Shown in pieces: positions 24,083 to 32,610 of a stretch of DNA of 64,000 nucleotides. The notes below the pieces were generated by a model, which worked only from the letters and a program-made list of their open reading frames with translations, was not told where the DNA came from and did no database searches. Location: the NCBI RefSeq assembly GCF_014204945.1, contig NZ_JACHMN010000003.1, positions 2,852,001 to 2,916,000 on the forward strand, written 5' to 3'. Source of the DNA: Allocatelliglobosispora scoriae. GTDB taxonomy: Bacteria; Actinomycetota; Actinomycetes; Mycobacteriales; Micromonosporaceae. The translations under genes and the position numbers were made by a program. Every line of letters begins with the position of its first letter. Positions within the stretch are counted from its first letter, which is position 1.

Positions 24083-25051
24083 CTACGACTTCCGCGGTAC
24101 CACGCGGGCCAGCAGCGCCCGGGCGGTGGCCCCGTCGGGCAGCCCGTCGGTGTCGCCGGCCGCAGCGACGACCCCCGCCGCGAGCCGGCTGCCGAGCCAG
24201 GCGGCACCCGCCGGGGACGCACCGCGCAGCCGGGCCGCCAGGTAACCGCCGCCGAAGGCGTCGCCGCCGCCGACCGGATCCACCACGGTGGACGCGGCGG
24301 ACGGCAGGTGGACGATGCGATCACCGTCGGCGTGGTAACAGCCGTCCGCGCCCGCCTTGAGCACGGTCTCCCCGACCCCGGCCGCCGACGCCGCCCGGAA
24401 CACCGCGGCGGGGTCGGCGGTGCCGAGGATCGCCTCGGCCTCCTCGACCCCGATCAGCAGGTAGTCCGCGCTCGCGAGCAGTTCGCGGGCGAGCGCGATC
24501 TGGCCGTCGAGGTCACCCAGCGCCGGGCGGAGGTTGGGATCGAACGCGACCGCCGTTCCGGCCGCGCGGGCCTCCCGCAGCAGCGTGCGTACGCCACGCA
24601 GCGGCCCCGGACCCAGCGCCGCCGTGATCCCGGAGACCGCGACGACGGCCGGGCGGGCGGCGAGGAGCCGCCGCGCGTCGGCGGAGTCCATCGTGGACGC
24701 CGCCGAACCGCGCCGGTAGTAGTGCACCCGCCGCTCCCCGTCCGGCCGCACGTCCTTGAGGAAGAGCCCGGTGGGGTGGTCCGGGTCGACCAGGACCAGG
24801 CCGGTGTCGACCCCGAGAGCCCGGGCGTGGTCGGCCACCCGCTCGCCGAGCGGATCGGCACCGACCCGGCTGCAGAGTCCGGCCGCCAGCCCCACCCGTG
24901 CGACAGCGGCGCAGAGGTTGAGCTCGGCCCCGGCGACATGCACACCGAGCTGCGCCGATGAGCGCAGATCCGCGCCGATCGGGGGCTGCATCAGCACCAT
25001 CGCCTCGCCGAACCCGACGACATCGAGGCCGTCCGTGATCACGCCGGTCAC
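24083..25051 (-). CDS. kdgK: 2-dehydro-3-deoxygluconokinase (PfkB-family sugar kinase)
   Basis: A 322-aa PfkB kinase. The N-terminal GFGEAMVLMQPP and HVAGAELNLCAAVARVG match sugar-acid kinases, and the C-terminal signature DPVGGGDAFGGG holds the catalytic Asp and anion hole. KDG kinase makes KDPG, which the aldolase encoded at 31.8 kb can split into pyruvate and glyceraldehyde-3-phosphate. It begins with GTG overlapping the SDR stop as GTGA, so it is the last gene of a four-gene translationally coupled operon. Substrate is inferred from this context; other 2-keto-3-deoxy sugar acids are possible. Confidence 0.82.
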   Translation of the reverse strand: MTGVITDGLDVVGFGEAMVLMQPPIGADLRSSAQLGVHVAGAELNLCAAVARVGLAAGLCSRVGADPLGERVADHARALGVDTGLVLVDPDHPTGLFLKDVRPDGERRVHYYRRGSAASTMDSADARRLLAARPAVVAVSGITAALGPGPLRGVRTLLREARAAGTAVAFDPNLRPALGDLDGQIALARELLASADYLLIGVEEAEAILGTADPAAVFRAASAAGVGETVLKAGADGCYHADGDRIVHLPSAASTVVDPVGGGDAFGGGYLAARLRGASPAGAAWLGSRLAAGVVAAAGDTDGLPDGATARALLARVVPRKS

Positions 25052-25746
25052 AGCCACCGGGCCCGCAGGTCGTCGCGCAGGAACGCGGCCGGGGACGCGA
25101 TCGACAGCCCGCCGTCCACCGGCAGCACCGCGCCGGTGACGAACCCCGCTCCGGCGAGGAAGTGCACCGCGGCGGCCACCTCGTGCGGCCGCCCGGTCCG
25201 CCCGGCCGGGTAACCGGCGGCCGCGTCCGGGTTGCCGCCGTCGTCGATGTAGCCCGGTGCGACCGCGTTGACGCTGATCCCGTGCGGCCCGTACTCGAGT
25301 GCGAGCTGCCGGACCAGCCCCTCCAACCCGGCCTTCGCCGCCGCGTAGGCGGGCAGTCCTGGTGCGGCGAGGGTCGCGTTGACAGAGCTCACAGCCACGA
25401 TCGCGCTGCCGCGGGGCAGCAGCGGGATCGCCGCCCGGCAGACCGCGAAGGCGGTCCCCAGGACGGCGTCGAACGAGGCGTGCCACTGCGCGTCGGTGGT
25501 GGCGGTGATCGGCGCGACCGGCATGACGGCGGCGGCGAGGACCACCACGTCGAGGTGCCCGGCCCGGTCGATCACCGCCCGCACGGCGGACTGCGCACCG
25601 GCGTCGGTGGCGCAGTCCAGGTGCAGGTCGGCCGCGCCCGCGAGGGAGACGCCGACGACGGTGTCGCCGCCGTCGGCGAACGACGCCGTGATCGCCTGCC
25701 CGATCGGGGAGCTCGATCCGACGACGAGCACGCCCCGGCCGGTCAC
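25048..25746 (-). CDS. Short-chain dehydrogenase/reductase (sugar-acid type)
   Basis: A 232-aa classical SDR: the glycine motif GSSSPIGQA (variant of TGxxxGxG), an NNAG-equivalent LAAAVMP, Ser in IVAVSSVNA and the catalytic Y-x-x-x-K in YAAAKAG. In this setting it may be a 2-keto-3-deoxy sugar-acid dehydrogenase, as KduD or the L-rhamnonate/L-fuconate pathway dehydrogenases are. The first Gly of the nucleotide motif is preserved but the loop has an unusual Pro. GTGA overlap with the upstream aldolase-family gene and with the downstream kinase shows tight coupling. Confidence 0.83.
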   Translation of the reverse strand: MTGRGVLVVGSSSPIGQAITASFADGGDTVVGVSLAGAADLHLDCATDAGAQSAVRAVIDRAGHLDVVVLAAAVMPVAPITATTDAQWHASFDAVLGTAFAVCRAAIPLLPRGSAIVAVSSVNATLAAPGLPAYAAAKAGLEGLVRQLALEYGPHGISVNAVAPGYIDDGGNPDAAAGYPAGRTGRPHEVAAAVHFLAGAGFVTGAVLPVDGGLSIASPAAFLRDDLRARWL

Positions 25747-26639
25747 ACCAGCCCCAGGTCGGCGAGGATGTCGTCGAGCCACGCGAGGGAGGCGGCGTCG
25801 GCGTCGACCGCCGGGGGACGGACGGTGGCGGTGGCGATGATGCCGCGGCGTACCAACACGTGCTTGTGGATGGACCACGCGATGCCCGGCTGCAGGCCGA
25901 AGCGGATGAGCGGCAGCAGCCGGGCGAAGGCGGCGCGAGCGGCGGCGGCCTCGCCCGCGGCCCACTGGCGCAGGACCGGGACGAGCAGGTCGGGGAACTC
26001 GCAGGCGGGCATCGTGCCGACGGCACCGCGGGCGTACTCCTCCAGCAGGAACAGGGCGTTCTGCCCGCCGAGGGTGAGGAAGTCGTCGGTCGTGCCGTCG
26101 TGGACGGCGGCGACCTTCGGCGCGGTGGGCTGGGTCTCGACCTTCACCGAGTCGACACCGTCGATTTTGGACAGCTCGATCAGCAGCGAGGTGGGCATGT
26201 TGACGCCGGTCGGGCCGGGCGCGTCCTGCACCATGATCGGCAGTCCGCCGGCGGCGGCGACGGCGCCGTAGAAGTCGACCATCTGGGCCGGGCTGGGCTT
26301 GACCATGTAGGGCGGCAGCAGCATCGCGACGCTGGCCCCGTTGGCGGCGGCGGCGCGGGTCTGGTCGATCGCGTCGCGGGTGCCGGTCGCGCCGACCCCG
26401 GCGACGATCGGCAGGTCGGGTCCGGCCACGTCGACGATGGTCCGCAGGATCTGGGCCCGCTCGGCGGCGGTCAGGGTGAAGCCCTCGCTGGCGAAGCCGA
26501 AGGTGGCGACCCCGTCCACGCCCGAGGCGACCTGGAACTCCATCAGCCGCGCCAGCGACGGCAGGTCCAGGTCGCCGTCGGCGAGGAACGGGGTGGCGAG
26601 GACCGGGATCAGTCCGCGTACGTCGGTCGAGCGGGTCAT
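25743..26639 (-). CDS. Dihydrodipicolinate synthase/KDG aldolase family protein
   Basis: A 298-aa TIM-barrel of the DapA/NanA/KdgA superfamily: GLIPVLATPF start, VATFGFASEGFTLTAAER (the usual GTTGE loop is replaced by GFASE) and Schiff-base Lys166 in SVKVE. The common YNxP tyrosine motif is replaced by VQDAPG, so it is not a standard DapA. Enzymes of this branch split or dehydrate 2-keto-3-deoxy sugar acids. It sits between an enolase-superfamily dehydratase and an SDR, with ATGA and GTGA overlaps, pointing to sugar-acid catabolism. Exact substrate unknown. Confidence 0.82.
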   Translation of the reverse strand: MTRSTDVRGLIPVLATPFLADGDLDLPSLARLMEFQVASGVDGVATFGFASEGFTLTAAERAQILRTIVDVAGPDLPIVAGVGATGTRDAIDQTRAAAANGASVAMLLPPYMVKPSPAQMVDFYGAVAAAGGLPIMVQDAPGPTGVNMPTSLLIELSKIDGVDSVKVETQPTAPKVAAVHDGTTDDFLTLGGQNALFLLEEYARGAVGTMPACEFPDLLVPVLRQWAAGEAAAARAAFARLLPLIRFGLQPGIAWSIHKHVLVRRGIIATATVRPPAVDADAASLAWLDDILADLGLV

Positions 26640-27778
26640 GGTTCCTCCGTGAGGGTGGTGACATCGACGTCGACGCCGAGGCCGGGGGTGTGGGGGAGAG
26701 CGAAGCTGACCGGTCCGCCGACGATCGGGGCGGTGAGGATCCGGCTGGCGACCGCCATCGTCCCAGGCTGGAACTCGAAGGCGGGCATGTCGTCGATGGC
26801 GGCGCTGACGTGCAGCCCGGCGGCGACGGCGACGCCGAGGCCGACGGAGTGGTGCGGTGCGACGGGCAGGTGGTGCGCGGCGGCGACCTCGGCGATCGCC
26901 ATCGCCTCGGTGATCCCGGTGCGCCCGACATCGGGTTGGCACAGGTCCACGGCGCGGGCGGTGAGCCACTCGCGGAACTCGTAGCGGTTGCGCATCGCTT
27001 CGCCGACCGCGACCGGCGTGCTCAGCGCGGCGGCGAGCTCGCGGTGCGACGTGATGTCCTCGGGCACCAGCGGCGCCTCCAGGAACCAGGCACCGCGCTC
27101 GTCGAGCCCTCGCCCGAGGCGCAGCGCGTCCCCGAGGGGGTAGGCCCAGTGCGCGTCGACCGCGACCCGCAGCTCCGGGTGCGCCGCCTGGACCGCGTCG
27201 AAGGTGGCGAGGTCCCTCGCCACCCCGTGGCCCAGGTGCAGCTTGATCGCGCGCACGCCGCCGTCGGTCCACCGCCGGGCCAGCGCCGCGCGCTCTTGGT
27301 CGGTCGGCGTGGGCAGCCCCGAGACATAGGTCGGGATGTCATCCCGAAAAGCACCACCCAGAAGAGCATGCACGGGTACGCCGTGCGCCTTGCCCGCGAG
27401 GTCCCACAGCGCGATGTCGACGGCGGCGAGGGCGTCGGCCTGGTGCCCGACGAGGTGCCCGCGTTCGCGCATGAGACCGGTGAGGGTCGACCACAGCGGC
27501 CGGACCCGGCGGGGATCGCGGCCGAGGAGCACGGGCGCGAGGAGCCGGTCGACGATCGCCTGGAGGATCTCCGGCGCGACGGGTGCGAGCGCCTCGCCCC
27601 AGCCGTAACTGCCGTCGTCGCAACCGATCCGCACGAGCAGCGACTCGAAGCGGTCGGAGTAGAGGCTGCGCCACGGCGGCCGCAGGTAATAGGCGTCCTT
27701 CTCTATGATCCCGTCCGGGCGTGCCCCAAGGTACGCCTCCGGTGGGCGGAGCTTGACGACATAGGACTCGACGGTCAT
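26636..27778 (-). CDS. Mandelate racemase/enolase-superfamily sugar-acid dehydratase
   Basis: A 380-aa protein of the enolase superfamily, MR subgroup. The capping domain is followed by the barrel with a K-L-H motif (GGVRAIKLHLGHG), metal ligands in AVDAHWAYP, FLEAPLVPED and VGEAMRNRYEF, and the His in VAPHHSVGLG. Members dehydrate hexonates such as galactonate, rhamnonate, fuconate or gluconate. ATG 27778 (MTVESYVVKLRPP) is the conserved start. It heads the left operon, divergent from IclR across a palindromic operator. Which acid it uses cannot be read from sequence; the second paralogue at 38.1 kb is quite different. Confidence 0.85.
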   Translation of the reverse strand: MTVESYVVKLRPPEAYLGARPDGIIEKDAYYLRPPWRSLYSDRFESLLVRIGCDDGSYGWGEALAPVAPEILQAIVDRLLAPVLLGRDPRRVRPLWSTLTGLMRERGHLVGHQADALAAVDIALWDLAGKAHGVPVHALLGGAFRDDIPTYVSGLPTPTDQERAALARRWTDGGVRAIKLHLGHGVARDLATFDAVQAAHPELRVAVDAHWAYPLGDALRLGRGLDERGAWFLEAPLVPEDITSHRELAAALSTPVAVGEAMRNRYEFREWLTARAVDLCQPDVGRTGITEAMAIAEVAAAHHLPVAPHHSVGLGVAVAAGLHVSAAIDDMPAFEFQPGTMAVASRILTAPIVGGPVSFALPHTPGLGVDVDVTTLTEEP

Positions 27779-27815
27779 CACTTTCACAAGCTGCTCCCGC
27801 TCACTGGTTGACGCC

Positions 27816-27850
27816 TTGCAACATACGGGATACCTTGCCGTATCGCGCAA
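27816..27850. promoter_or_regulatory. IclR-type operator between divergent operons
   Basis: Nested palindrome TTGC-N3-ATACGG-N9-CCGTAT-N3-GCAA. Both the inner 6-bp and the outer 4-bp arms are exact and equally spaced, in the 97-nt gap between starts at 27778 and 27876. It is the obvious site for the adjacent IclR regulator to repress both operons. Confidence 0.75.
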
Positions 27851-27875
27851 GCAATATCCAGAGGGGTTTTCTCAC

Positions 27876-28691
27876 ATGGCTTCGGAAACGAGCAGCAACC
27901 AGAGCGTCGAGCGTGCGCTCGGGGTCCTGCGGGTGTTCACAGCCGGGCGCGCCGAGCTGCGGGTCTCCGACGTGGCGAGCGCCGTCGGCCTGACCCTGTC
28001 GACCGCGTCGCGGCTGCTGGCGACCCTGGAGACGGCCGGCTTCGTGGACCGGGACCCGGTGAGCGGCCTCTACCGCCTGGGCCTGGACATGGTCTCCTTC
28101 GGCGGCGCCGTGCTCAACAGCCACCCGGTGCACCGCGAGGCCCGCCAGGTCGCCCAGAACCTCGCCGCGGAACTCGGACTCGGCGCCAACGTCGCGATCC
28201 GCCGCGGCGACGAGCTGTTCTACCTGCTCAACTTCGAGGGCCGCTCGGCGCCCCGGCCGTTCGTCCTCTCCGGCCAGCGCAACCCGCTGCACTCCACCGG
28301 CCTGGGCAAGGCCCTGCTCAGCGGGCTCAGCCCGACCGAGCGGCGGGTGCTGCTGGAGGACCTGCCCGCATACACCCCCCGGACGGTGACGACGCACGCC
28401 GCGCTCGACGAGGCGATCGCGCAGACCGTGGCGCGGGGCTACGCGAGCGAGGTGGAGGAGCTGGCACTGGGCCGAGCCTGCGTCGCTGCGGCGATCCGCG
28501 ATGGATCCGGCGCCGTGGTCGCAGCGCTCTCGGTCTCGGGCCCACTTTCTGCAATCGACTTGCAGAATCGGGAAGCGGTTCTCGCCCGCGCCGTCATCGA
28601 GGCCGCCGATTCGATCAGCATGGGCCTCGGCTACCACGGTCCGGCGCGGGTGCCGTCGCAGCAGAGCTACGCGGAGGTGTGGCAATCGTGA
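27876..28691 (+). CDS. IclR-family transcriptional regulator
   Basis: A 271-aa protein: N-terminal winged helix (SVERALGVLRVFTAGRAE, then DVASAVGLTLSTASRLLATLE and LETAGFVDRDP) and a C-terminal effector domain with the GAF-like elements VAIRRGDELFYLL, HSTGLGKALLSGL and ALGRACVAAAIRDGSG. IclR proteins sense central catabolites such as KDG or pyruvate derivatives and often control sugar-acid loci. ATG 27876 (MASETSSNQ) is used; the upstream frame runs through the operator. The stop overlaps the start of the ABC permease gene (GTGA), so the regulator is part of the right operon. Confidence 0.92.
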   Translation: MASETSSNQSVERALGVLRVFTAGRAELRVSDVASAVGLTLSTASRLLATLETAGFVDRDPVSGLYRLGLDMVSFGGAVLNSHPVHREARQVAQNLAAELGLGANVAIRRGDELFYLLNFEGRSAPRPFVLSGQRNPLHSTGLGKALLSGLSPTERRVLLEDLPAYTPRTVTTHAALDEAIAQTVARGYASEVEELALGRACVAAAIRDGSGAVVAALSVSGPLSAIDLQNREAVLARAVIEAADSISMGLGYHGPARVPSQQSYAEVWQS

Positions 28692-29584
28692 CCGCCCCCA
28701 CCGTCGAGCGGCGACCGCTGTCCAACAAGACCTTCGGGTTCCTGCTGACCCTGCCCGCGCTCGTGCTCTTCGGCGCGATCGTCCTCTACCCGCTGGTCGG
28801 GTCGCTGACGACGAGCCTGTTCGAGCAGAGCCTGGTGCAGGAGGGCCGGGAGTTCGTCGGGCTCGACAACTTCCGCGCCGTCCTCGACGACCAGTTCTGG
28901 CCGGTCCTGTGGAACACGCTCGTCTTCACGGCGCTGGGCACGCTGGTCCCCTTCATCCTCGGCTTCGCCCTGGCGCTGGCGCTCAACACCCGGCTGCCCG
29001 GGCGGGCGGTGCTGCGCGGCGCCTTTCTCTTCCCCTGGGTGATCCCGGGCGTCGTCGTCTCCTTCGCCTGGCTGTGGATCTTCAACGCCAACTACGGGCT
29101 GCTCAACGGCATCCTCGTCCGGCTCGGCCTCATCGCCGAACCGGTGAGCTGGCTCGGCGACCCCGACACCGCGATGTGGGCGGTGATCGTCGCCAAGTCG
29201 TGGGCCAGCTTCCCGTGGATCATGGTGATGCTCCTGGCCGGGCTGCAGACCGTACCCAGCGTCCTGCATGAAGCCGCCGGGATGGACGGCGCGGGAGTCC
29301 TGCGGCGGTTCTGGCACGTCACGCTGCCGCACCTGCGCGGCATCATCGGCATCGTGGTGCTGCTGGAGATCATCTGGAACTTCCAGCACTTCGACATGAT
29401 CTACGTGCTCACCGGCGGCGGCCCGGCCGGCGCCACCACCACCTTCGCCGTCGCCGTCTACGACACCGCGTTCAAGGGCTTCGACCTGGGCCGGGCCGGT
29501 GCGCTCGGCGCCCTGTGGCTCGTGCTGCTGCTCGTGCTGGTCGTCGTCTACGTCCGGTTCGCCGAACGGGAGGAGCAACCGTGA
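28688..29584 (+). CDS. CUT1 sugar ABC transporter permease (MalF-type)
   Basis: A 298-aa, six-TM permease. The loop EAAGMDGAGVLRRFWHVTLPHLRG carries the EAA motif that contacts the ATPase, and the N-terminal TM has LTLPALVLFGAIVLYP, typical of MalF/UgpA-type sugar permeases. GTG 28688 overlaps the IclR stop as GTGA; GGAGG lies about 10 nt upstream. No ATP-binding subunit is encoded in the window, so a shared MsiK-like ATPase elsewhere is expected, as is common for CUT1 systems of actinomycetes. Likely imports oligosaccharides made by the secreted enzymes encoded downstream. Confidence 0.93.
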   Translation: MTAPTVERRPLSNKTFGFLLTLPALVLFGAIVLYPLVGSLTTSLFEQSLVQEGREFVGLDNFRAVLDDQFWPVLWNTLVFTALGTLVPFILGFALALALNTRLPGRAVLRGAFLFPWVIPGVVVSFAWLWIFNANYGLLNGILVRLGLIAEPVSWLGDPDTAMWAVIVAKSWASFPWIMVMLLAGLQTVPSVLHEAAGMDGAGVLRRFWHVTLPHLRGIIGIVVLLEIIWNFQHFDMIYVLTGGGPAGATTTFAVAVYDTAFKGFDLGRAGALGALWLVLLLVLVVVYVRFAEREEQP

Positions 29585-30471
29585 CCGCCACCGCACACGC
29601 CCCGGCGCAGACCGCCACCGTGGTCGTGCCCCCGGCCCGCACCCGCAGGCGCCGGCCGAGCAACTGGGTCGCCGGGATCACCGTCGCCGTCATCGGGGTC
29701 TTCGCCTTCGGGCCGGTCTACTGGCTGCTCGTCACGGCGTTCACCCCCAACGACGACGTGTTCCAGTTCCCGCCCCGGTTCTGGCCGGAGCACTTCACCC
29801 TGGAGCACTTCACCAACCTCGCCGACAACGCGGTGCTGGGGCGCTACCTCGTCAACAGCCTCATCGTCTCGACGCTCACCGCACTGCTCACGGTGCTCGT
29901 CTCGGCCTACACCGCCTACTCCTTCAGCAAGTTCCGCTACCGGGGGCGCAAGTCGCTGATGTCGCTGATCCTGGCGTCGCAGATGTTCCCGCAGGCACTG
30001 CTGCTGATCACGCTCTACCTCGTCTTCAGCGCCTATGGACTGCTCAACTCCTACCTGGCGCTGATCCTGTCCTTCACCACCTTCACGCTGCCGCTGTGCG
30101 TCTGGATGCTCAAGGGGTTCTTCGACACGATCCCCAACGAGCTGCTGGAAGCGGCGAAGGTCGACGGTGCCGGGCAGTTCGCCATCATCCACCGCATCCT
30201 GCTGCCGGTATCCCTGCCCGGCCTCGTCGCCACCGGCCTGTTCGCCTTCATCCGGGGCTGGAACGACTTCATCTTCGCCCTCACCCTCGCCGGACCGGAG
30301 AAGCAGACCCTGCCGCCCGGCCTCGTCAACACCTACCTCGGGGAGTTCCAGGCCGCGTGGCCCGACCTCATGGCCGCCTCGCTCGTCGTGTCCCTCCCCG
30401 TCGTCATCGGCTTCGTCATCCTGCAGCGCTACCTCGTCGCCGGGCTCACCGCCGGCGCGGTCAAGGGCTGA
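29581..30471 (+). CDS. CUT1 sugar ABC transporter permease (MalG-type)
   Basis: A 296-aa permease with six helices and the EAA loop ELLEAAKVDGAGQFAIIHRILLP, which fits MalG/UgpE-type partners. The Arg-rich N-terminus (TRRRRPSNW) precedes TM1. The segment YTAYSFSKFRYRGRK follows TM2. Start GTG 29581 overlaps the stop of the first permease as GTGA. It forms the heterodimeric channel with the preceding gene product and receives substrate from the lipoprotein encoded next. Confidence 0.93.
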   Translation: MTATAHAPAQTATVVVPPARTRRRRPSNWVAGITVAVIGVFAFGPVYWLLVTAFTPNDDVFQFPPRFWPEHFTLEHFTNLADNAVLGRYLVNSLIVSTLTALLTVLVSAYTAYSFSKFRYRGRKSLMSLILASQMFPQALLLITLYLVFSAYGLLNSYLALILSFTTFTLPLCVWMLKGFFDTIPNELLEAAKVDGAGQFAIIHRILLPVSLPGLVATGLFAFIRGWNDFIFALTLAGPEKQTLPPGLVNTYLGEFQAAWPDLMAASLVVSLPVVIGFVILQRYLVAGLTAGAVKG

Positions 30472-30526
30472 GCACCACCCTGCACCCCTCCCTGAAGATC
30501 CAGCGCAAATCCCCTGGAGAACAACG

Positions 30527-31822
30527 ATGTCTCTGTCACCGATGAACCGCCGCAACGCGTTCAAGCTGCTCGGCCTCGCCGCCGGAGCCAGTGCCCTCGC
30601 CGCCTGCGCCCCCTCGGGCAGCAAGTCCGAGACCTCCGGCGACCCGCTCGCCGAGAACGGCGTGAAGAACTTCAACTTCACCGCCTGGTCGCTCAACGAG
30701 GCCTCCACCAAGGACGCCCTCACCGGCCTCGTCGACACCTACGCCGGTGCCTCCGGCGGCAAGATCACGACCGCGTCGTACCCCTACAACGACTACCTCA
30801 ACCAGCTCCTGCTCCAGGTACGCGGCGGCAGCCTCAGCGGTGTCGTGCAGCTCGACGTGGCGTGGCTGGCGACGCTCGCCGCCACCGGCAAGCTCGTCGA
30901 CCTCGGGCCCCTCGTCGCCCAGGGCGGCTACACCGACGCCGCCGTCGGCATCGGCAAGGCGGCCGGCAAGCAGTACGGCCTGCCGTGGACCTCGGCCGGC
31001 ATCGGCCTCATCGGCAACTCGGAGCTGCTCGGCCGGGCCGGCATCACCGCCGCCCCGAAGACGATCGACGAGTTCGAGCAGGCGCTGCGGGCACTCAAGG
31101 GCCTCGGCGGCGGCGTCGTACCGTGGGCCGCGATGACGAAGGTCGACCAGCTCAAGGACTTCATCGCCTGGATGTGGGCCTTCGGCTCGCCGGTCGTCGA
31201 GAACGGCAAGATCACGGTCGGCGACGACGCGAGTGTCGAGGCGCTGATCTGGTACAAGAAGCTCTACGACGAGAAGCTCACCGCACCGGACGTCAACCGC
31301 TTCGACGCCCGCGCGCTCTTCTCCCAGGGCAAGGTCGGCTTCTACGAGGACGCGATCGGCGGCCGGGGCGCGGTCACCAAGACGGCGCCCGACAAGGAGC
31401 TCGGCTCCAAGCTGATGCCGATCTCCCGCCCGGTCAAGGCGTCCGGCGACACCCCGCGCCACCTCGCCTGGGGCCACGCGCTCGCCGTCCTGCAAGGTGA
31501 GGGCTCCGGTGCCGCGGCGAAGTTCGCCTCGACGATCACCAGCGACCCGGCGTACACGGCGAAGTGGTTCAAGACCGCGGGCCTGCCGCCGACGACGAAG
31601 GCCGGACTCGCGACCTCCGACGTGACCAGCGATGCCTATATCGCGGCCTTCACCAGCACGATCGGCGCCAACACCACGCCGGACCCGTTCTGGATCTACC
31701 CGAAGTTCGCGCAGATCGAGACGGCGCTCGCCAACGCGGTGCAGTCGGCGCTGATCGGCAAGGCCGCCCCGAAGGAGGCTCTCGCCACGGCGAAGTCCCA
31801 GATGGACGCCCTGACCTCATGA
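30527..31822 (+). CDS. Sugar ABC transporter substrate-binding lipoprotein
   Basis: A 431-aa extracytoplasmic solute-binding protein (family 1). The N-terminus has a twin-arginine-like NRRNAFKLLG segment and a lipobox ALAAC, giving a lipid-anchored protein. The mature part shows type I/II SBP features: FTAWSLNEASTKDALTGLVD, VVQLDVAWLATLA and a C-terminal KWFKTAGLPPTTKAG. ATG 30527 follows GGAGA at 6-nt spacing. It serves the two permeases upstream; the aldolase gene follows with an ATGA overlap. Ligand is probably an uronate-containing oligosaccharide (inference from the locus). Confidence 0.92.
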   Translation: MSLSPMNRRNAFKLLGLAAGASALAACAPSGSKSETSGDPLAENGVKNFNFTAWSLNEASTKDALTGLVDTYAGASGGKITTASYPYNDYLNQLLLQVRGGSLSGVVQLDVAWLATLAATGKLVDLGPLVAQGGYTDAAVGIGKAAGKQYGLPWTSAGIGLIGNSELLGRAGITAAPKTIDEFEQALRALKGLGGGVVPWAAMTKVDQLKDFIAWMWAFGSPVVENGKITVGDDASVEALIWYKKLYDEKLTAPDVNRFDARALFSQGKVGFYEDAIGGRGAVTKTAPDKELGSKLMPISRPVKASGDTPRHLAWGHALAVLQGEGSGAAAKFASTITSDPAYTAKWFKTAGLPPTTKAGLATSDVTSDAYIAAFTSTIGANTTPDPFWIYPKFAQIETALANAVQSALIGKAAPKEALATAKSQMDALTS

Positions 31823-32451
31823 GTGCCGACGGCGGGCTCGGCCGAGTGATCGCCATCATCAGGCTGCCGTCCGCCGAGGACGCGGTCCGCGTCGGCGAGA
31901 TCATCGCCGGCGCGGGCCTCACCGCGGTCGAGGTCACCCTGACCACCCCCGGCGCGCTCGACGCGGTCACCGCGCTGCGTGCCGCCCTCCCGGCATCGTG
32001 CCTGGTGGGAGCGGGCAGCGTGCGTACGCCGCAGCAGGCGCTGTCGGCGCGCGACGCGGGGGCGCAGTTCCTCGTCACCCCGACCCTGAAGCTGCCCGTC
32101 CTCGCCGCCACCGCCCTGCCGGTGATGTGCGGCGCGTTCAGCCCCACCGAGATCGAGACGGCGTCCGAGGCGGGCGCCGCCCTGGTCAAGGTCTTCCCGG
32201 CCGGGGCGATGGGCCCGAGCTATGTCCGCGAACTCCTCGCCCCCATGCCGGAGTTGAAGCTGGCCCCCACCGGCGGCGTCACCCCCGACCTGGTCGGCGC
32301 CTACGCGGCAGCCGGTGCGGTGGCGGTAGGCGTAGGCAGCGCCCTGGTCAGCGCCGCCCTGGTCGCGTCCCGGGACTGGCCCGCCCTGCACACCCGAGCC
32401 ACCGCCTTCGCCACCGCCGCAGCGGCGGCCTGGCCCGACAATTCCTGTTGA
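31819..32451 (+). CDS. eda: KDPG/KHG aldolase family protein
   Basis: A 210-aa class I aldolase of the Eda family: IAIIRLPSAEDAV, VEVTLTTPGALDAV with the catalytic Glu, VGAGSVRTPQQALSARDAGAQ and Schiff-base Lys124 in ALVKVFPAG. It splits 2-keto-3-deoxy-6-phosphogluconate into pyruvate and glyceraldehyde 3-phosphate, matching the KDG kinase of the divergent operon. KDPGal is also possible, and the short form with a Pro-Glu-Leu-Lys-Leu strand (MPELKLAPTGGV) is normal. ATG overlaps the binding-protein stop (ATGA). A large hairpin begins inside its stop codon. Confidence 0.9.
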   Translation: MSADGGLGRVIAIIRLPSAEDAVRVGEIIAGAGLTAVEVTLTTPGALDAVTALRAALPASCLVGAGSVRTPQQALSARDAGAQFLVTPTLKLPVLAATALPVMCGAFSPTEIETASEAGAALVKVFPAGAMGPSYVRELLAPMPELKLAPTGGVTPDLVGAYAAAGAVAVGVGSALVSAALVASRDWPALHTRATAFATAAAAAWPDNSC

Positions 32452-32510
32452 TCAAGGGAAGACTCGCCGCATATCGGACCCCCGTGATGGTGAGTCTTCC
32501 CTTGATCAAC
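32447..32510. terminator. Long hairpin after the aldolase gene
   Basis: Perfect 19-bp arms (GTTGATCAAGGGAAGACTC and its complement) around a 26-nt loop; the left arm contains the aldolase stop codon. It could attenuate transcription between the transport/aldolase half and the FAH/CAZyme half of the operon. The remaining 100 nt to the next start hold only a GGGAGG ribosome site. Confidence 0.6.
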
Positions 32511-32610
32511 GCGAAATAGCTGTAGCGCAGCGTGACCGGAGCCGCGGCGGAATCGCCGTGGCTGGGTGGGGTGCGTCTTTTTCGACCTGTGAGACGGGAG
32601 GCGGTGTGCC

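Noticed and set aside
24083-26026. Apparent SDR-KDG-kinase or aldolase-kinase fusions
   Set aside because: The long frames arise from GTGA and ATGA stop-start overlaps; each domain has its own start and stop, so these are separate coupled genes.
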